Source of the DNA: Yoonia ponticola
GTDB taxonomy: Bacteria; Pseudomonadota; Alphaproteobacteria; Rhodobacterales; Rhodobacteraceae
Reading direction: 5' to 3'
Length of the DNA: 64,000 nucleotides
Assembly: GCF_014199395.1 (NCBI RefSeq)
Contig: NZ_JACIJM010000002.1
Span: forward strand, 124,001 to 188,000
The translations under genes and the position numbers were made by a program. Below the pieces are notes generated by a model. It worked only from the letters and a program-made list of their open reading frames with translations, did no database searches and was not told the DNA's origin. This document shows, piece by piece, positions 18,076 to 27,078 of the stretch; the first letter of the stretch is position 1, and every line of letters starts with the position of its first letter.

Positions 18076-19512
18076 TCAAATCTCCAACAGGCGCGACATC
18101 ATCGCATCGAGTGTTTGTAAGACGCGTGCATTTGCTGCGTAGGATTGTTCGATTTGCAACAGACGCTGCAGTTCTTGATCACTGTCGACGCCGCCAGCAA
18201 GTTCTGCTGATTTCAAGCTATCGAACCGTGCGGTTTCAAAGCCAAGCCTTTCTTCTGCATCTAACCGCAAGCGACCGATAATATTTATTTGCTCACTCGC
18301 GTGACCGATTCCGCTTTTTGCGGTGCCGCCACTTGGCAGAGCGACGGGATCGTTCAGGGCATTCAGCCATCGCTCAATTTGCGCGGTCTCGCCAACTGGA
18401 CCTGTAGTTATTGCGTTCACGCCATCGCGCAGTCGCGACAATGCGCCGCCCTGACTTGGGGCGACAGACGCCTGCACAGTCAGGCGCGATGAGAGGCCCG
18501 TAATGTTCAGCGGATCGAATGCGGCCCCACGATCCGTGAACAGGCCTGGGTCGCCTGCGGTGAGCGTTGGGTCCGTCGTGGACGATTCAAATCGCTGCAT
18601 GAGGTCCGCTGCAATTTCATCGAGGTTCGTTTGAAGCTCGACAAGAGTCTCATCGCGCAGGACAAAAGCCGCTTCGAGTGAGCCGCCCTTCATGCGCCCG
18701 TAGCCATCCCCTAGATCAAGTGGAGCACCGTTCAATGTGACCCCTGATAGGCCACCGGACGCCAATATCATGTCAGCGACAATGGTTCCGACAGGAGCAA
18801 AGCCGAAGGTTGCGGGCGATCCATCGATCAAGGCGATCCCGTTTTTCGTGTAGAGAGCGACCTGCCCATTGCCGCGGTCGATTTCAGTTAGGGCTACGAT
18901 TGAGGTCAGTTTGTCGATCGCATTTTGACGTGCGTCAATGGCTGACGATGGGTCGTTACCCGCCCCCACCAGACGCAAAACGTCCGCATTCAGCTTTTCG
19001 ATTTGCTGGAGTGTCGTGTTCAACGTGTCGACGTCTGACGCAATGGCCTGATCAGCCATAAGCCGTTGTGATTGGATCGCGTCAGCGTCTGAACGCATTG
19101 CAGTCGCCACGTCTTGAAGTCGCGACAGTACAGTTTCGAGGCGCTGCTCAGACGACGGATTGCTACTTGCACTGATCAACGATTGTTCCAAGGCTGCGAG
19201 CCTGCCGACGACGCCACTCTCGTCGCCGACAGTTCCGAACGCTTGTTCCAGTTGAGATAAAGCCGTCGCGCCGCGCTGCTGCGCGCCGACATCGGCCTCG
19301 GCGTTTCTGCGTTCGCGCAAGGTGCTTTGGTCGACGATGCGCGAAATTCCATCTATTTTGACCCCGCCAAGAAGGCCCGACGAAAGATTGATCTCTCGGA
19401 CTCCGTAGCCATCTGTCATAACGTTGGACAGGTTTGAAGACACGACTTCTGCCATGCGTGCCGTTGCGGTCAAACCACCCGATGCGATGTTGAATGCACT
19501 TGAAATAGCCAT
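18076..19512 (-). CDS. flgK: FlgK, hook-associated protein 1
   Basis: A 478-residue hook-associated protein. It starts with the FlgK signature (SSAFNIASGGLTATARMAEV, VSSNLSNVMTDGYG), and ends with the coiled helix LQRLLQIEQSYAANARVLQT typical of the axial protein family. It caps the hook before filament assembly. Start ATG at 19512 with an AAGG-type site upstream. It follows flgE by 23 bp and is separated from flgL by two bases. Confidence 0.92.
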   Translation of the reverse strand: MAISSAFNIASGGLTATARMAEVVSSNLSNVMTDGYGVREINLSSGLLGGVKIDGISRIVDQSTLRERRNAEADVGAQQRGATALSQLEQAFGTVGDESGVVGRLAALEQSLISASSNPSSEQRLETVLSRLQDVATAMRSDADAIQSQRLMADQAIASDVDTLNTTLQQIEKLNADVLRLVGAGNDPSSAIDARQNAIDKLTSIVALTEIDRGNGQVALYTKNGIALIDGSPATFGFAPVGTIVADMILASGGLSGVTLNGAPLDLGDGYGRMKGGSLEAAFVLRDETLVELQTNLDEIAADLMQRFESSTTDPTLTAGDPGLFTDRGAAFDPLNITGLSSRLTVQASVAPSQGGALSRLRDGVNAITTGPVGETAQIERWLNALNDPVALPSGGTAKSGIGHASEQINIIGRLRLDAEERLGFETARFDSLKSAELAGGVDSDQELQRLLQIEQSYAANARVLQTLDAMMSRLLEI

Positions 19513-19535
19513 GTCTTCTACCTTTCAGATAAGGG

Positions 19536-20849
19536 TTAGCGTTTGATGTTTGTGGTTTCTTGCAGCATCTCGTCCACGGTCTGGATGACCTTCGCGTTGG
19601 ATGAATATGCGCGTTGCGTTTGGATCAAACTTGTCAGTTCGTTGGCAACATCAGTGGCAGATTCCTCACGTGCAAAACTCACGATGTCGCCCGTTGGACC
19701 GTCGCCTGCATCCCAAAGGAAAAATGAACCGCTATCCGTTGAAACGCGGTAGCTTTGCTGATCAAGCGCTTCGAGGCCATTCACGTTTGAGACGTCTACA
19801 AGTGGCACTTGATACAATACGACATTGATTCCGCTGTCAAAGGACGCTCGCACAAAGCCGTTTTCGTCCACATTAATTTCGGTCAGGCTGCCAACCGCTG
19901 AGCCATTCTTGGAAATCGACGTTGGTGCGAAGCTTTCCCCCAACTGCGTCAAGCCAGTCGCACTACCAAGCGTCCCGATTGCCAGTTCAAGCGGCCCACC
20001 GTCTACCGTTAGTGTCATTGATCCCGTGGCGGGATCATAATCGGTCGGCAGGCCGACACCGAAGTTATCCGCAACACTAAGAAGCTTGCCGCCGCCTGCC
20101 CGCGAAGGATCAAACACAAGTTGGTAATCGCCAACAAGCGCACCGCCAGATGCCGAGTCAAAAACCTGCAATTGCCATTCGTTAGCCGAACCGGTTGCAG
20201 GGACCACCGGCGTAAACGTCATGCGCAGGTCGGCAGATTTTCCAAGGTTATCAAAATATTCAATCGATAACGTCTCATCGCCGGTCAATGACCCTGCTTC
20301 GGTCGACGTTGCAGGTAGGTTCACGCCAAGGTCGATTTTGGTCGTCGGCTGACCGGCGAATTGGTTCGTGTTGATCTTGATCGGTTCAAGGCCGACAACA
20401 GAATCACGCGGGTTCGCTGGGATAGTGCCATCCGCGTTCGCGGGCCATCCAAGCAAGACCAGCCCTGCTGGCGTGCGTAAATAGCCGTCTTCGTCAGGTC
20501 TAAATGATCCGGTTGTCGTCAAAAGGAGAGGGTTATTTCCATTGCCAACGCCGATAGATGCTGAAGTTGTCACAGGCAACATCCCGCGGCCACGCACGGC
20601 TAAGTCGGTTGAGTTTGATGTTCCGACAAGCGGCCCGCTTTCGTCAATCAACCGCGTGGTTGTCGTACTGACCCCGCCAGCGGTGTATTTACTGCTGCTA
20701 TTGTCGATCACCAGTGACTGAAAATCGGTCACTGCACGTTTGTACCCGTATGTTGACGAGTTCGCGATGTTGTCTGAGATCGTCGCAAGTCTGTTGGCGT
20801 TGGCGGCTAAACCGGCAACACCTGCGTTGAGGGAAGAGGAGATCGTCAT
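19536..20849 (-). CDS. flgE: FlgE, flagellar hook protein
   Basis: A 437-residue hook protein. The N terminus (SSSLNAGVAGLAANANRL, then ISDNIANSSTYGYKR) and the C terminus (LIQTQRAYSSNAKVIQ, then VDEMLQ) are the conserved rod/hook D0 motifs. The start at 20849 is preceded by AAAGG; the open frame continues 142 codons further upstream through the motB end, but that part is not homologous and is antisense-like in composition. A CtrA-like box lies 57-71 bp upstream of the start, so flgE probably heads the flgE-flgK-flgL-flgI transcription unit. Confidence 0.93.
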   Translation of the reverse strand: MTISSSLNAGVAGLAANANRLATISDNIANSSTYGYKRAVTDFQSLVIDNSSSKYTAGGVSTTTTRLIDESGPLVGTSNSTDLAVRGRGMLPVTTSASIGVGNGNNPLLLTTTGSFRPDEDGYLRTPAGLVLLGWPANADGTIPANPRDSVVGLEPIKINTNQFAGQPTTKIDLGVNLPATSTEAGSLTGDETLSIEYFDNLGKSADLRMTFTPVVPATGSANEWQLQVFDSASGGALVGDYQLVFDPSRAGGGKLLSVADNFGVGLPTDYDPATGSMTLTVDGGPLELAIGTLGSATGLTQLGESFAPTSISKNGSAVGSLTEINVDENGFVRASFDSGINVVLYQVPLVDVSNVNGLEALDQQSYRVSTDSGSFFLWDAGDGPTGDIVSFAREESATDVANELTSLIQTQRAYSSNAKVIQTVDEMLQETTNIKR

Positions 20850-20905
20850 ATCGGGGCCTTTCTGCTTCAGGAATGACTGCTTTCCACAGCCATATCTGTT
20901 TCCTC

Positions 20906-20920
20906 TTAACGCCCCCCTAA
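20906..20920 (-). promoter_or_regulatory. CtrA-like box upstream of flgE
   Basis: On the minus strand the sequence reads TTAG-N7-TTAA, one mismatch from the CtrA full site TTAA-N7-TTAA. It lies in the 82-bp gap between motB and flgE, about 57 bp upstream of the flgE start. CtrA control of flagellar genes is established in several Roseobacter-group and Rhodobacter species; binding here is inferred from the match and location only. Confidence 0.5.
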
Positions 20921-20931
20921 CATCGCCAATT

Positions 20932-21780
20932 TTAGATATCGCTTCGCAGCACGATGACTTCGATCCGATTGTTGCGCACGTCAGTAGTGTCTTCGGTGAC
21001 GGGATCGCGGTCGGCCTCGCCAGTTGTCCGCATGATTTTCTGCGGATCGTACCCATCAGCCTCAAGTAGTTCGCGCATTTTTGCAGCACGTGAGGTGGAC
21101 AACGCCCACACAGAGTTTTCCCTGACAACAATGGGTTGCGTGCGAACATGACCTTGAATGGCGAGCGGATTATCGACGATGGGGATAATGTCTGCCAAGA
21201 TTTCCGCGATGTCATAAGCGACGGGCATCGGGACGTCGGTTCCGGGTTCGAACAGGGACGCATCCGGCAGGTCATAGAATTCGATTACGAGCCCTTCGTC
21301 CGTCTGCCGGGTCACGATATGCCGCAGTGCTTTTTCAGCGATCGCGCTTTCGCCACCGCGCCCGATCAGGATTTCTTCGAGGTTTTCGAGCGCTTTGACA
21401 CGTGATTCTTCTTCGCCGCCAGCTTGGGCCTCGTTCGGGTCTTCGGCGGAATTTATCTGCTCGCCAGAGTGCCGCATACTCGCGCCTTCACCGTCTTGCG
21501 ATAGGCGCGATTCCGCGCTGGTGCTGTCGCCGCCAAACATGCCTTCGCCGCCGCCAGACGAACGGTTGATCGTGACCGTTGGCGCAAAGTAGTCGGCGAG
21601 CCCCGCCTTTTGCTGATCGGTTGACGCATTGAGCAACCACATCAACATGAAAAATGCCATCATCGCGGTTACGAAGTCCGCATAGGCGACCTTCCACGCG
21701 CCACCATGATGACCGCCACCTTGGATGACTTTTTTCTTCTTGATAATGATTGGCCGAGTATTGCCAGCAGCTGCGCTCAT
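20932..21780 (-). CDS. motB: MotB-type flagellar stator protein
   Basis: A 282-residue stator subunit. The cytoplasmic N terminus is basic (IIIKKKKVIQGGGHHGG), followed by a single membrane helix in which Asp35 (YADFVTAMMAFF) is the conserved proton-carrying residue. The C-terminal half is the OmpA-like peptidoglycan-binding domain (ending DVRNNRIEVIVLRS). An AAAGGA lies 8 bases before the ATG at 21780, so I prefer it to the in-frame ATG at 21789, which would leave only two bases. No motA is adjacent, which is unusual and implies that the partner is elsewhere. Confidence 0.9.
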   Translation of the reverse strand: MSAAAGNTRPIIIKKKKVIQGGGHHGGAWKVAYADFVTAMMAFFMLMWLLNASTDQQKAGLADYFAPTVTINRSSGGGEGMFGGDSTSAESRLSQDGEGASMRHSGEQINSAEDPNEAQAGGEEESRVKALENLEEILIGRGGESAIAEKALRHIVTRQTDEGLVIEFYDLPDASLFEPGTDVPMPVAYDIAEILADIIPIVDNPLAIQGHVRTQPIVVRENSVWALSTSRAAKMRELLEADGYDPQKIMRTTGEADRDPVTEDTTDVRNNRIEVIVLRSDI

Positions 21781-21860
21781 GTTGTCCATCCTTTGAGTGG
21801 CGTGAAGCCAAGTAGAGGGATGGACGTAAAGAGGGTCTTAAATACTGACTTTTATGAGAT

Positions 21861-22631
21861 TTATTGGCTCTTGCGGAGCGCATAAATTTCGTCAGGACCG
21901 CAGAAGTCGATTAAGTCGTAATTGTGTTCGTGCATCAGATCGAGAATATCGCGGTTCCCGATGTTGTTCTCGATCGACCAGACCCCGACGCGATGATCTG
22001 CGAAGGGAAAGCCTTGTAACGCGGCCAATTCGCCCCCTTCGATATCGAGAGAAATGAAGTCGGGATGCTGGATTTTCGCCTCGTTAAGGATCGCCGCGAG
22101 CGGCTTTGTAGGGACTTTGATTGTGGTCTCTTTGTGGCGCGGGTTCTCGCGGACACGTTTGAGCATGGCGTCATCATAACTATTCGATAAACCGCTCATT
22201 TGAGTAAAACCTTCGGTAACGGTGATAAAGTCGGCCGTTCCTTCCTGATCTGCCACCGCATAGCCGAGACAAGGACAACTACGGGCTGCTTTGGCGCGCG
22301 TCAGATTCGCAGCGACGGGTTCAACCAGAACGCCCGTCCAGCCGCGCCATTTCTCGAAAAAGATCGTGTTTGAGCCGGTCACGCCGTCGTAACCGCCGAC
22401 GTCGATGAACGTCCCGCCCGTCTTTTGTTTGAGAATACGGTCGACGACGACATCTTGGCCTGCTTGCGACATGAATGCGTAGCGGGGTGATAACATTTGC
22501 CGGATTTCGTGGACTTTACGGTTAAGATCAGCGCGTTTGCGGCTTTTCTCGCCCTTTAATGCTTGGCCAATTTCAGATTGTGCTTTCGTCAGTTCACGAC
22601 GTATTTCGTCCAAGCGCCTTTGAGAGATCAT
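21861..22631 (-). CDS. FkbM-family methyltransferase
   Basis: A 256-residue SAM-dependent methyltransferase of the FkbM family. After a helical N-terminal extension of about 50 residues come SQAGQD, the SAM-binding FIDVGGYDGVTGSNT near residue 75, VEPVAAN, and HPDFISLDIEGGELAAL near 190. FkbM proteins commonly O-methylate sugars of glycans or glycolipids. It overlaps the DUF6165 gene by an ATGA, placing it in the TPR/glycosyltransferase operon, and suggests methylation of a surface or flagellar glycan (inference). Confidence 0.85.
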   Translation of the reverse strand: MISQRRLDEIRRELTKAQSEIGQALKGEKSRKRADLNRKVHEIRQMLSPRYAFMSQAGQDVVVDRILKQKTGGTFIDVGGYDGVTGSNTIFFEKWRGWTGVLVEPVAANLTRAKAARSCPCLGYAVADQEGTADFITVTEGFTQMSGLSNSYDDAMLKRVRENPRHKETTIKVPTKPLAAILNEAKIQHPDFISLDIEGGELAALQGFPFADHRVGVWSIENNIGNRDILDLMHEHNYDLIDFCGPDEIYALRKSQ

Positions 22632-23029
22632 GCCGTTTCCGATGATGAGTAATAGGATTTCTCTTCGACGATAGCAGAGCCTAACAGAAGGTTAATCTCT
22701 TTCTTGATCGCGGCGCGTTCGTCGTTGGTCACGTAGACCGCACGCGCCAACGCCACAAAACCGACGCCAAAGTCGCCGCGTCCTTCAAATGCACGAATGT
22801 CGTCTTCGATGACCCAGAGGTCAGCGTTAATACTATATAGTTTCGTCTGAAGCTGGTGCAGAGATTGCGATTGCGGCAACGCGGCATCCGCGACGCCTTG
22901 CAGCACCTCTAGCTCATGCCGGACATTTGCCAGTTTCGTCGCGTCCTTGATCCGTTCGCTTTTGATCTGAAGAATGGTCAATTTGTCGATCAGTTCGCCC
23001 GCGGCGATGGGTACAAGAATCTCGGTCAT
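22628..23029 (-). CDS. DUF6165-family protein
   Basis: A 133-residue soluble protein that I recognise as DUF6165 by the N-terminal ILVPIAAGELIDKLTILQ, the central IEDDIR and the C-terminal LGSAIVEEKSY pattern. Function is unknown; the family is repeatedly found with TPR and glycan genes. GGAGACC precedes the ATG at 23029; an in-frame start at 23089 would add 20 residues lacking homology. It overlaps both neighbours by 4 bp, so it is part of a tightly coupled three-gene unit. Confidence 0.8.
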   Translation of the reverse strand: MTEILVPIAAGELIDKLTILQIKSERIKDATKLANVRHELEVLQGVADAALPQSQSLHQLQTKLYSINADLWVIEDDIRAFEGRGDFGVGFVALARAVYVTNDERAAIKKEINLLLGSAIVEEKSYYSSSETA

Positions 23030-24396
23030 GCTCGGTCTCCAATTTTTGCACGCAGGGCGGTGCCGACCTCTGTTAGTACATCGGTCCACGCGAGGGCGCT
23101 AGTTTGCCGGAAAAGGCGCATATTCGGATACCAATCAGTCGTGTCACCAGCGTGTCGCCAGACCCAAAACGGGTCCCAGTGCAGGATCGTCCAAGTTGGC
23201 ACACCGAGGCTGCCCGCCAGATGCGCCGTTGCCGTATCCGAACTAATGACGAGGTCCATTTGTTCCATCATTGCGGCGTTATCGCCAAAATTTCGCTCAG
23301 ACGCGGCTGCATTGATGATGAAAGCATCGCTACCGTCAGCTTCATACGCCGCCAATGCCGGACCTTTGTAGAGCGAAAACAGCTGCACACCTGCGATATC
23401 CGCCAGCGGTAGGAAGTCCGTGTGCGAAAAGGACCGGAACCCGTTGCCCTTGTAAGTGACAGAGCCGGACCAAATGACGCCGACCTTGAAGGCGTCTTGA
23501 TAAGGAGCAACGATCGCGGCGGCACGGTCGTGTGCAATGGCAGGGATTTGCAGTTTCGTCGGCGCTGGGATTTTGTCGGTCTGCGCAAAGTGGATCGCGG
23601 CCATGTCCATCATGTTGATCCAGCAATCGACAGGTGCGTCTTTGCCCAGACTTGTGCCAACCCAATCGGCGCCTTCTAACTTTGAAAACAACGGGTAAAC
23701 CGGTTTTTCTGTCAGCACCCAAACGGTTGCCCCCAAAGCCTTGAGAGCTGGTAAAAAGCGCATGAACAGGATCGCGTCGCCGAACCCTTGCTCTGGCAGA
23801 ACAAGGATGGTTTTGCCCGCAAGCGATTGCCCGTCCCATTCAGGGAACGGTTGATCGTGGCGTTTTAATTCTTCGGTATCCCACCGCACGCGGTACGTCT
23901 GAAACGCCTGATTATACTGCCCTGCACCCAGCTGAGCGAAGGCGAGCTGCATCTGCAATTCTGTATCTTCGGGATGATCTGGAATGACCGTTTCGAGGTA
24001 TTCTATCGCCCCGAGATAATGCCCCTGCCCGCGCAAACAGCGTGCAATCATCGACTTTTGCGTCACATCATCGGGGTTGTGTTCGAGTATCCATCGCCGT
24101 GCCGCAATCGAGGCTTTGTAATGCCCCAAGTCACTGAGGATATTCGCATAATTGTTCCGTAGCCCAACATCATCGGGCGCGATGCGTTGCGCCCGTTCTT
24201 GCGCCCGTAACGCCTGTAAATAACGTCCTTGCTTGCGGTGCAATGCGCCCAAGTTTGACCAGATCGCAGCATCGTTCGGAACCTGCGCCAGATAGGTCGC
24301 ATAGGCCTGCAATGCCTCCGGTGCGTTATCGACGTGCGCCTTGTGCGCAGCGCGGCGCAGCACCGCCTGTTCTTGTGTCACCCTTGGGATAGCCAT
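23026..24396 (-). CDS. TPR protein with GT9/GT41-like glycosyltransferase domain
   Basis: A 456-residue two-domain protein. The N-terminal 170 residues form about four TPR helices pairs (ALQAYATYLAQVPNDAAIWSN, shown only as residues about 28-48, begins the array). The C-terminal part resembles ADP-heptose-type glycosyltransferases: LPEQGFGDAILFMRFLP near residue 200, VGVIWSGS near 300, and DLVISSDTATAHLAGSLGVPT near 385. This combination occurs in bacterial proteins thought to glycosylate proteins or surface polymers. Substrate unknown. It overlaps DUF6165 by 4 bp. Confidence 0.75.
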   Translation of the reverse strand: MAIPRVTQEQAVLRRAAHKAHVDNAPEALQAYATYLAQVPNDAAIWSNLGALHRKQGRYLQALRAQERAQRIAPDDVGLRNNYANILSDLGHYKASIAARRWILEHNPDDVTQKSMIARCLRGQGHYLGAIEYLETVIPDHPEDTELQMQLAFAQLGAGQYNQAFQTYRVRWDTEELKRHDQPFPEWDGQSLAGKTILVLPEQGFGDAILFMRFLPALKALGATVWVLTEKPVYPLFSKLEGADWVGTSLGKDAPVDCWINMMDMAAIHFAQTDKIPAPTKLQIPAIAHDRAAAIVAPYQDAFKVGVIWSGSVTYKGNGFRSFSHTDFLPLADIAGVQLFSLYKGPALAAYEADGSDAFIINAAASERNFGDNAAMMEQMDLVISSDTATAHLAGSLGVPTWTILHWDPFWVWRHAGDTTDWYPNMRLFRQTSALAWTDVLTEVGTALRAKIGDRA

Positions 24397-24402
24397 CGCG
24401 GA

Positions 24403-25188
24403 TCAGCCGCCCGATTTACGATTGATTGGCTTTACAAGCGTTTCGGGCCGCCGCGCCTCTGCCGCTTCGAACAAGGAAAACGTCTGGTTAACGTAGTTCA
24501 CTGCGCCGGAAATCAGGTCCATGTAATCGGTCAAATCTTTGGTGACTTCGACCTCTGACATGACGACGCTGCGGTCTTGCGGCAGTGTTTCGAAGGTTGC
24601 GTAAAACAATGGATCGCCGCGGCTGATTTTGATCGGCTTGGTGATGTCATGCCATTCAAAAGCCCACATCAGCGGGCGCGGCCAGACGTTGATCGGGAAG
24701 CGTCCGCCAAAGATCGTGCCCGGTAGCGGGTCCTTGGCGTAGTGCATGAAGGGCGCGACCTGCGACATGTAGACCGGTTCGTCCGCGATAAAGACGTAAG
24801 GCAGTTCCAGCTGGATCGATGGCACATTGGGATAGCGCCATTCAGCCTCGCTGGTGATGTGCAGTTTCTGGCCCAACTTGTTGGCCCTGATCGCGCTTGT
24901 TTCGCCAGCAAGATTGCGCAGCACGGGCTTGCCGTCTTTGTCGCGTGCAAAGCCGATGTTGATATCAAACGGGCATTTAACAGCGAAATAGCGGCTTTCG
25001 AGATTGATCACAGCAGGGCAACGGGACGCGGATTTAGCGTGTTTTTTATTCATGTCAGCTGACCGCACGCGCATCGGGGCATCGTAAATGATGCCGCCTT
25101 TTTGGGTCGTTAAAAACCAGCCGACCTGAACGGGACCAGACTTTGCATCAGATCCACGGGTATTTTCAAAACTCACTGACAACTGCAT
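24403..25188 (-). CDS. Uncharacterised protein in the glycan cluster
   Basis: A 261-residue soluble protein without signal peptide or membrane segment that I do not recognise. The middle contains an aromatic- and proline-rich stretch (YPNVPSIQLELPYVF, INVWPRPLMWAFEWH) that suggests a beta-rich core, and an early RCPAVINLESRYFAVKCPFD with two cysteines. It is 6 bp upstream of the TPR-glycosyltransferase on the same strand, hence probably co-transcribed and linked to the same glycan pathway. A role in modifying or binding an acceptor is a guess. Confidence 0.55.
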   Translation of the reverse strand: MQLSVSFENTRGSDAKSGPVQVGWFLTTQKGGIIYDAPMRVRSADMNKKHAKSASRCPAVINLESRYFAVKCPFDINIGFARDKDGKPVLRNLAGETSAIRANKLGQKLHITSEAEWRYPNVPSIQLELPYVFIADEPVYMSQVAPFMHYAKDPLPGTIFGGRFPINVWPRPLMWAFEWHDITKPIKISRGDPLFYATFETLPQDRSVVMSEVEVTKDLTDYMDLISGAVNYVNQTFSLFEAAEARRPETLVKPINRKSGG

Positions 25189-25251
25189 ATGCTGTCCTTT
25201 TTACTGCTCTCAAATGCCAATATACGACTTAGAACGTGCGTAAGGCGGAAA

Positions 25252-26937
25252 CTAGGCGTTACTTTGTTCTAACCCGTGAATGGTAATGAAATCGTATTTC
25301 GCCAAGAATAAAAGTGTCCCGATCGTCGCCGCGCGCGAAAAGCCGAGTATTTCCGCGATCTGCGCCGCGTCTGTTTGGTTAAGTTTCGCTACAGTTTCGG
25401 CGACTTGCAAGGTTTTCGCGTCCGGTAACAAGCGACGTTTATATAGGTCGCGCCCGTTCACCGCATCGAGCGTCTTTAGCCCGTCTGCAGTGAGGTCTTT
25501 GCGATGCGACACGATCATTTGCGACGGGGCCGATTGCGTTGGATAAGCGCGGTACAGATGAAACGGGTCGATTTCGATTGGATTAACCGCGTGCCCTGTC
25601 ATGCGAGGCGTTGTCGGACTTGCATTCTGACGCATCGCCGCCAATTCATCCGCAAGCTGTTGATACTGCGGAATAACTGCCTGCCAATCAAAGTTGTTTC
25701 GCACGTGGCGTGCACCGGCATCTCCCATGCGTTTACGCAGGTCAGCGTTTGTGACGAGGTCAGTCAAAGCCGCGATATAAGCCCGCATGTCGATCACGGT
25801 TTGCTGCTCGATCATCATCAGATATTGCAGGTATCCATCCATGCCGTTGGCGTGTCGCCGCGCAAAATCGCGGCCAATGTGACTGGAACCTGCCATCATC
25901 GTCGGGATCAGAAATCCGGTTTCGCCATGGACCACGGTATCGCGCAAGCCGTCCCAGTCGGGCATCACGACGGGCAAACCTGCAGCCATGGCTTCGACCG
26001 GAACGAGGCCAAATGTTTCCTGAATGTTATCAACAGGAAGCGTGAAAATATCCGCCCCTGACCAGATATCACGGCGTACATCCGCATCACGCCCGTCAAT
26101 AATGTGCACGGTCACGGATGGGCAAAACGCCTTTGCGCCTGCCGTGTGGACATCACGTTCCTCGTCGCGACTGGCCCATCCGACCATCCAGAAATGAATG
26201 TTCTTTCCGGTCGCCTGTGCGATTTCTTCGAGTGCGATGAATAACGGGACGGGGTTTGCTTTTTCGGCAACGGTCAACCGCCCCATCGACATCACGACAA
26301 TCGTGTCGTCATCTGCCTCGTATTTCGCCCGCAACGCATCCCGCACCGCAGCATTATGGGTAAAATCATCCGCGTTAATCCCAAGGGGGATAACGGGCAA
26401 TTGCGGGGTTGGCACGCGGGATGCGCCGAACCGATCTTTGATGTAGCCAACCTGTTGATCCATCTGCGTTTTCACAACGGATTTCACCGCGTTCGATGTG
26501 CAGATGATCGCGTCCCAAGGCTCTACCGGTTCCAGCATTAGGTTCAGCAGACCTTCTATCACGCGTCGCGTCGACACCGTATGCGTGATCCCGACAAGCG
26601 AGCAGGCGGTCGGGTCAAAATGGTGCCGCCGCCATGCCGCATCAAGATAGCCAGGACCGGGAAAAAAGATGCTGCCGAACCGCGTGAAATCATCGACGCT
26701 ACGCAAAGCGATGCCGTCGATGGGCCTGTCGCAGCCTAGATGACTGGCCGTCGTCCTGAATGTTTCGATGTCCTGTTTGCTTTGGCTCAGGACGTTAACG
26801 TTGTCACCTGCTGTGTGATTAAGATAACCGCACAGGAATGATTGCCCCGACGATCTGCGCCCAACAAGGTCTTTTCCGTCACCTTCAATGGCATCGGAAT
26901 GAAAGAAAATCGCCATAGACGACGGGGGGATGGACAT
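25252..26937 (-). CDS. Glycosyltransferase family 4 protein with extra C-terminal domain
   Basis: A 561-residue protein. Residues about 10-400 form a GT-B glycosyltransferase of family 4: VVMSMGRLTVAEKANP near 205, then the nucleotide-sugar motif FTLPVDNIQETFGLVPVEAM near 295 (an EX7E-type segment), then GLPVVMPDWDGL and GETGFLIPT. The last 110 residues form a second helical region that is not part of the family core. The ATG at 26937 is used; a GTG at 26952 is possible. It is separated by 63 bp from the unknown gene downstream and heads the glycan cluster. Confidence 0.8.
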   Translation of the reverse strand: MSIPPSSMAIFFHSDAIEGDGKDLVGRRSSGQSFLCGYLNHTAGDNVNVLSQSKQDIETFRTTASHLGCDRPIDGIALRSVDDFTRFGSIFFPGPGYLDAAWRRHHFDPTACSLVGITHTVSTRRVIEGLLNLMLEPVEPWDAIICTSNAVKSVVKTQMDQQVGYIKDRFGASRVPTPQLPVIPLGINADDFTHNAAVRDALRAKYEADDDTIVVMSMGRLTVAEKANPVPLFIALEEIAQATGKNIHFWMVGWASRDEERDVHTAGAKAFCPSVTVHIIDGRDADVRRDIWSGADIFTLPVDNIQETFGLVPVEAMAAGLPVVMPDWDGLRDTVVHGETGFLIPTMMAGSSHIGRDFARRHANGMDGYLQYLMMIEQQTVIDMRAYIAALTDLVTNADLRKRMGDAGARHVRNNFDWQAVIPQYQQLADELAAMRQNASPTTPRMTGHAVNPIEIDPFHLYRAYPTQSAPSQMIVSHRKDLTADGLKTLDAVNGRDLYKRRLLPDAKTLQVAETVAKLNQTDAAQIAEILGFSRAATIGTLLFLAKYDFITIHGLEQSNA

Positions 26938-27062
26938 ACAAATACCTAACACAGTGACACCTCAATGTGTCCAGAAACCACTGGACCTTCAAGGACCCTC
27001 GCGCGTTGGTTGATATTTACGCTGGCAGTGGCGTTGACGTTCGCGTGCTATATTGCCAAATG

Positions 27063-27078
27063 TCGGGAAAGATCCCGA
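27063..27078 (+). promoter_or_regulatory. Hairpin covering the ribosome-binding site of the idi leader ORF
   Basis: TCGGGA pairs with TCCCGA across the loop AAGA and ends directly at the leader ATG. The only Shine-Dalgarno-like sequence, GGGAAAG, is inside the 5' arm and loop, so pairing would hide it. Thermo- or ligand-sensitive control of the leader and of idi is an inference from this geometry. Confidence 0.35.

Noticed and set aside
20850-21275. Upstream extension of the flgE frame over the motB gene
   Set aside because: No homology; the true flgE start at 20849 has a ribosome-binding site and the conserved N terminus.
21823-21860. TTAA-N7 pattern upstream of motB
   Set aside because: The second half does not match CtrA (CTTT), so it is not convincing.
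27026-27054. Full sigma-70 promoter for idi
   Set aside because: Only an extended -10-like TGCTATATT is present; the -35 region at the right spacing does not match.
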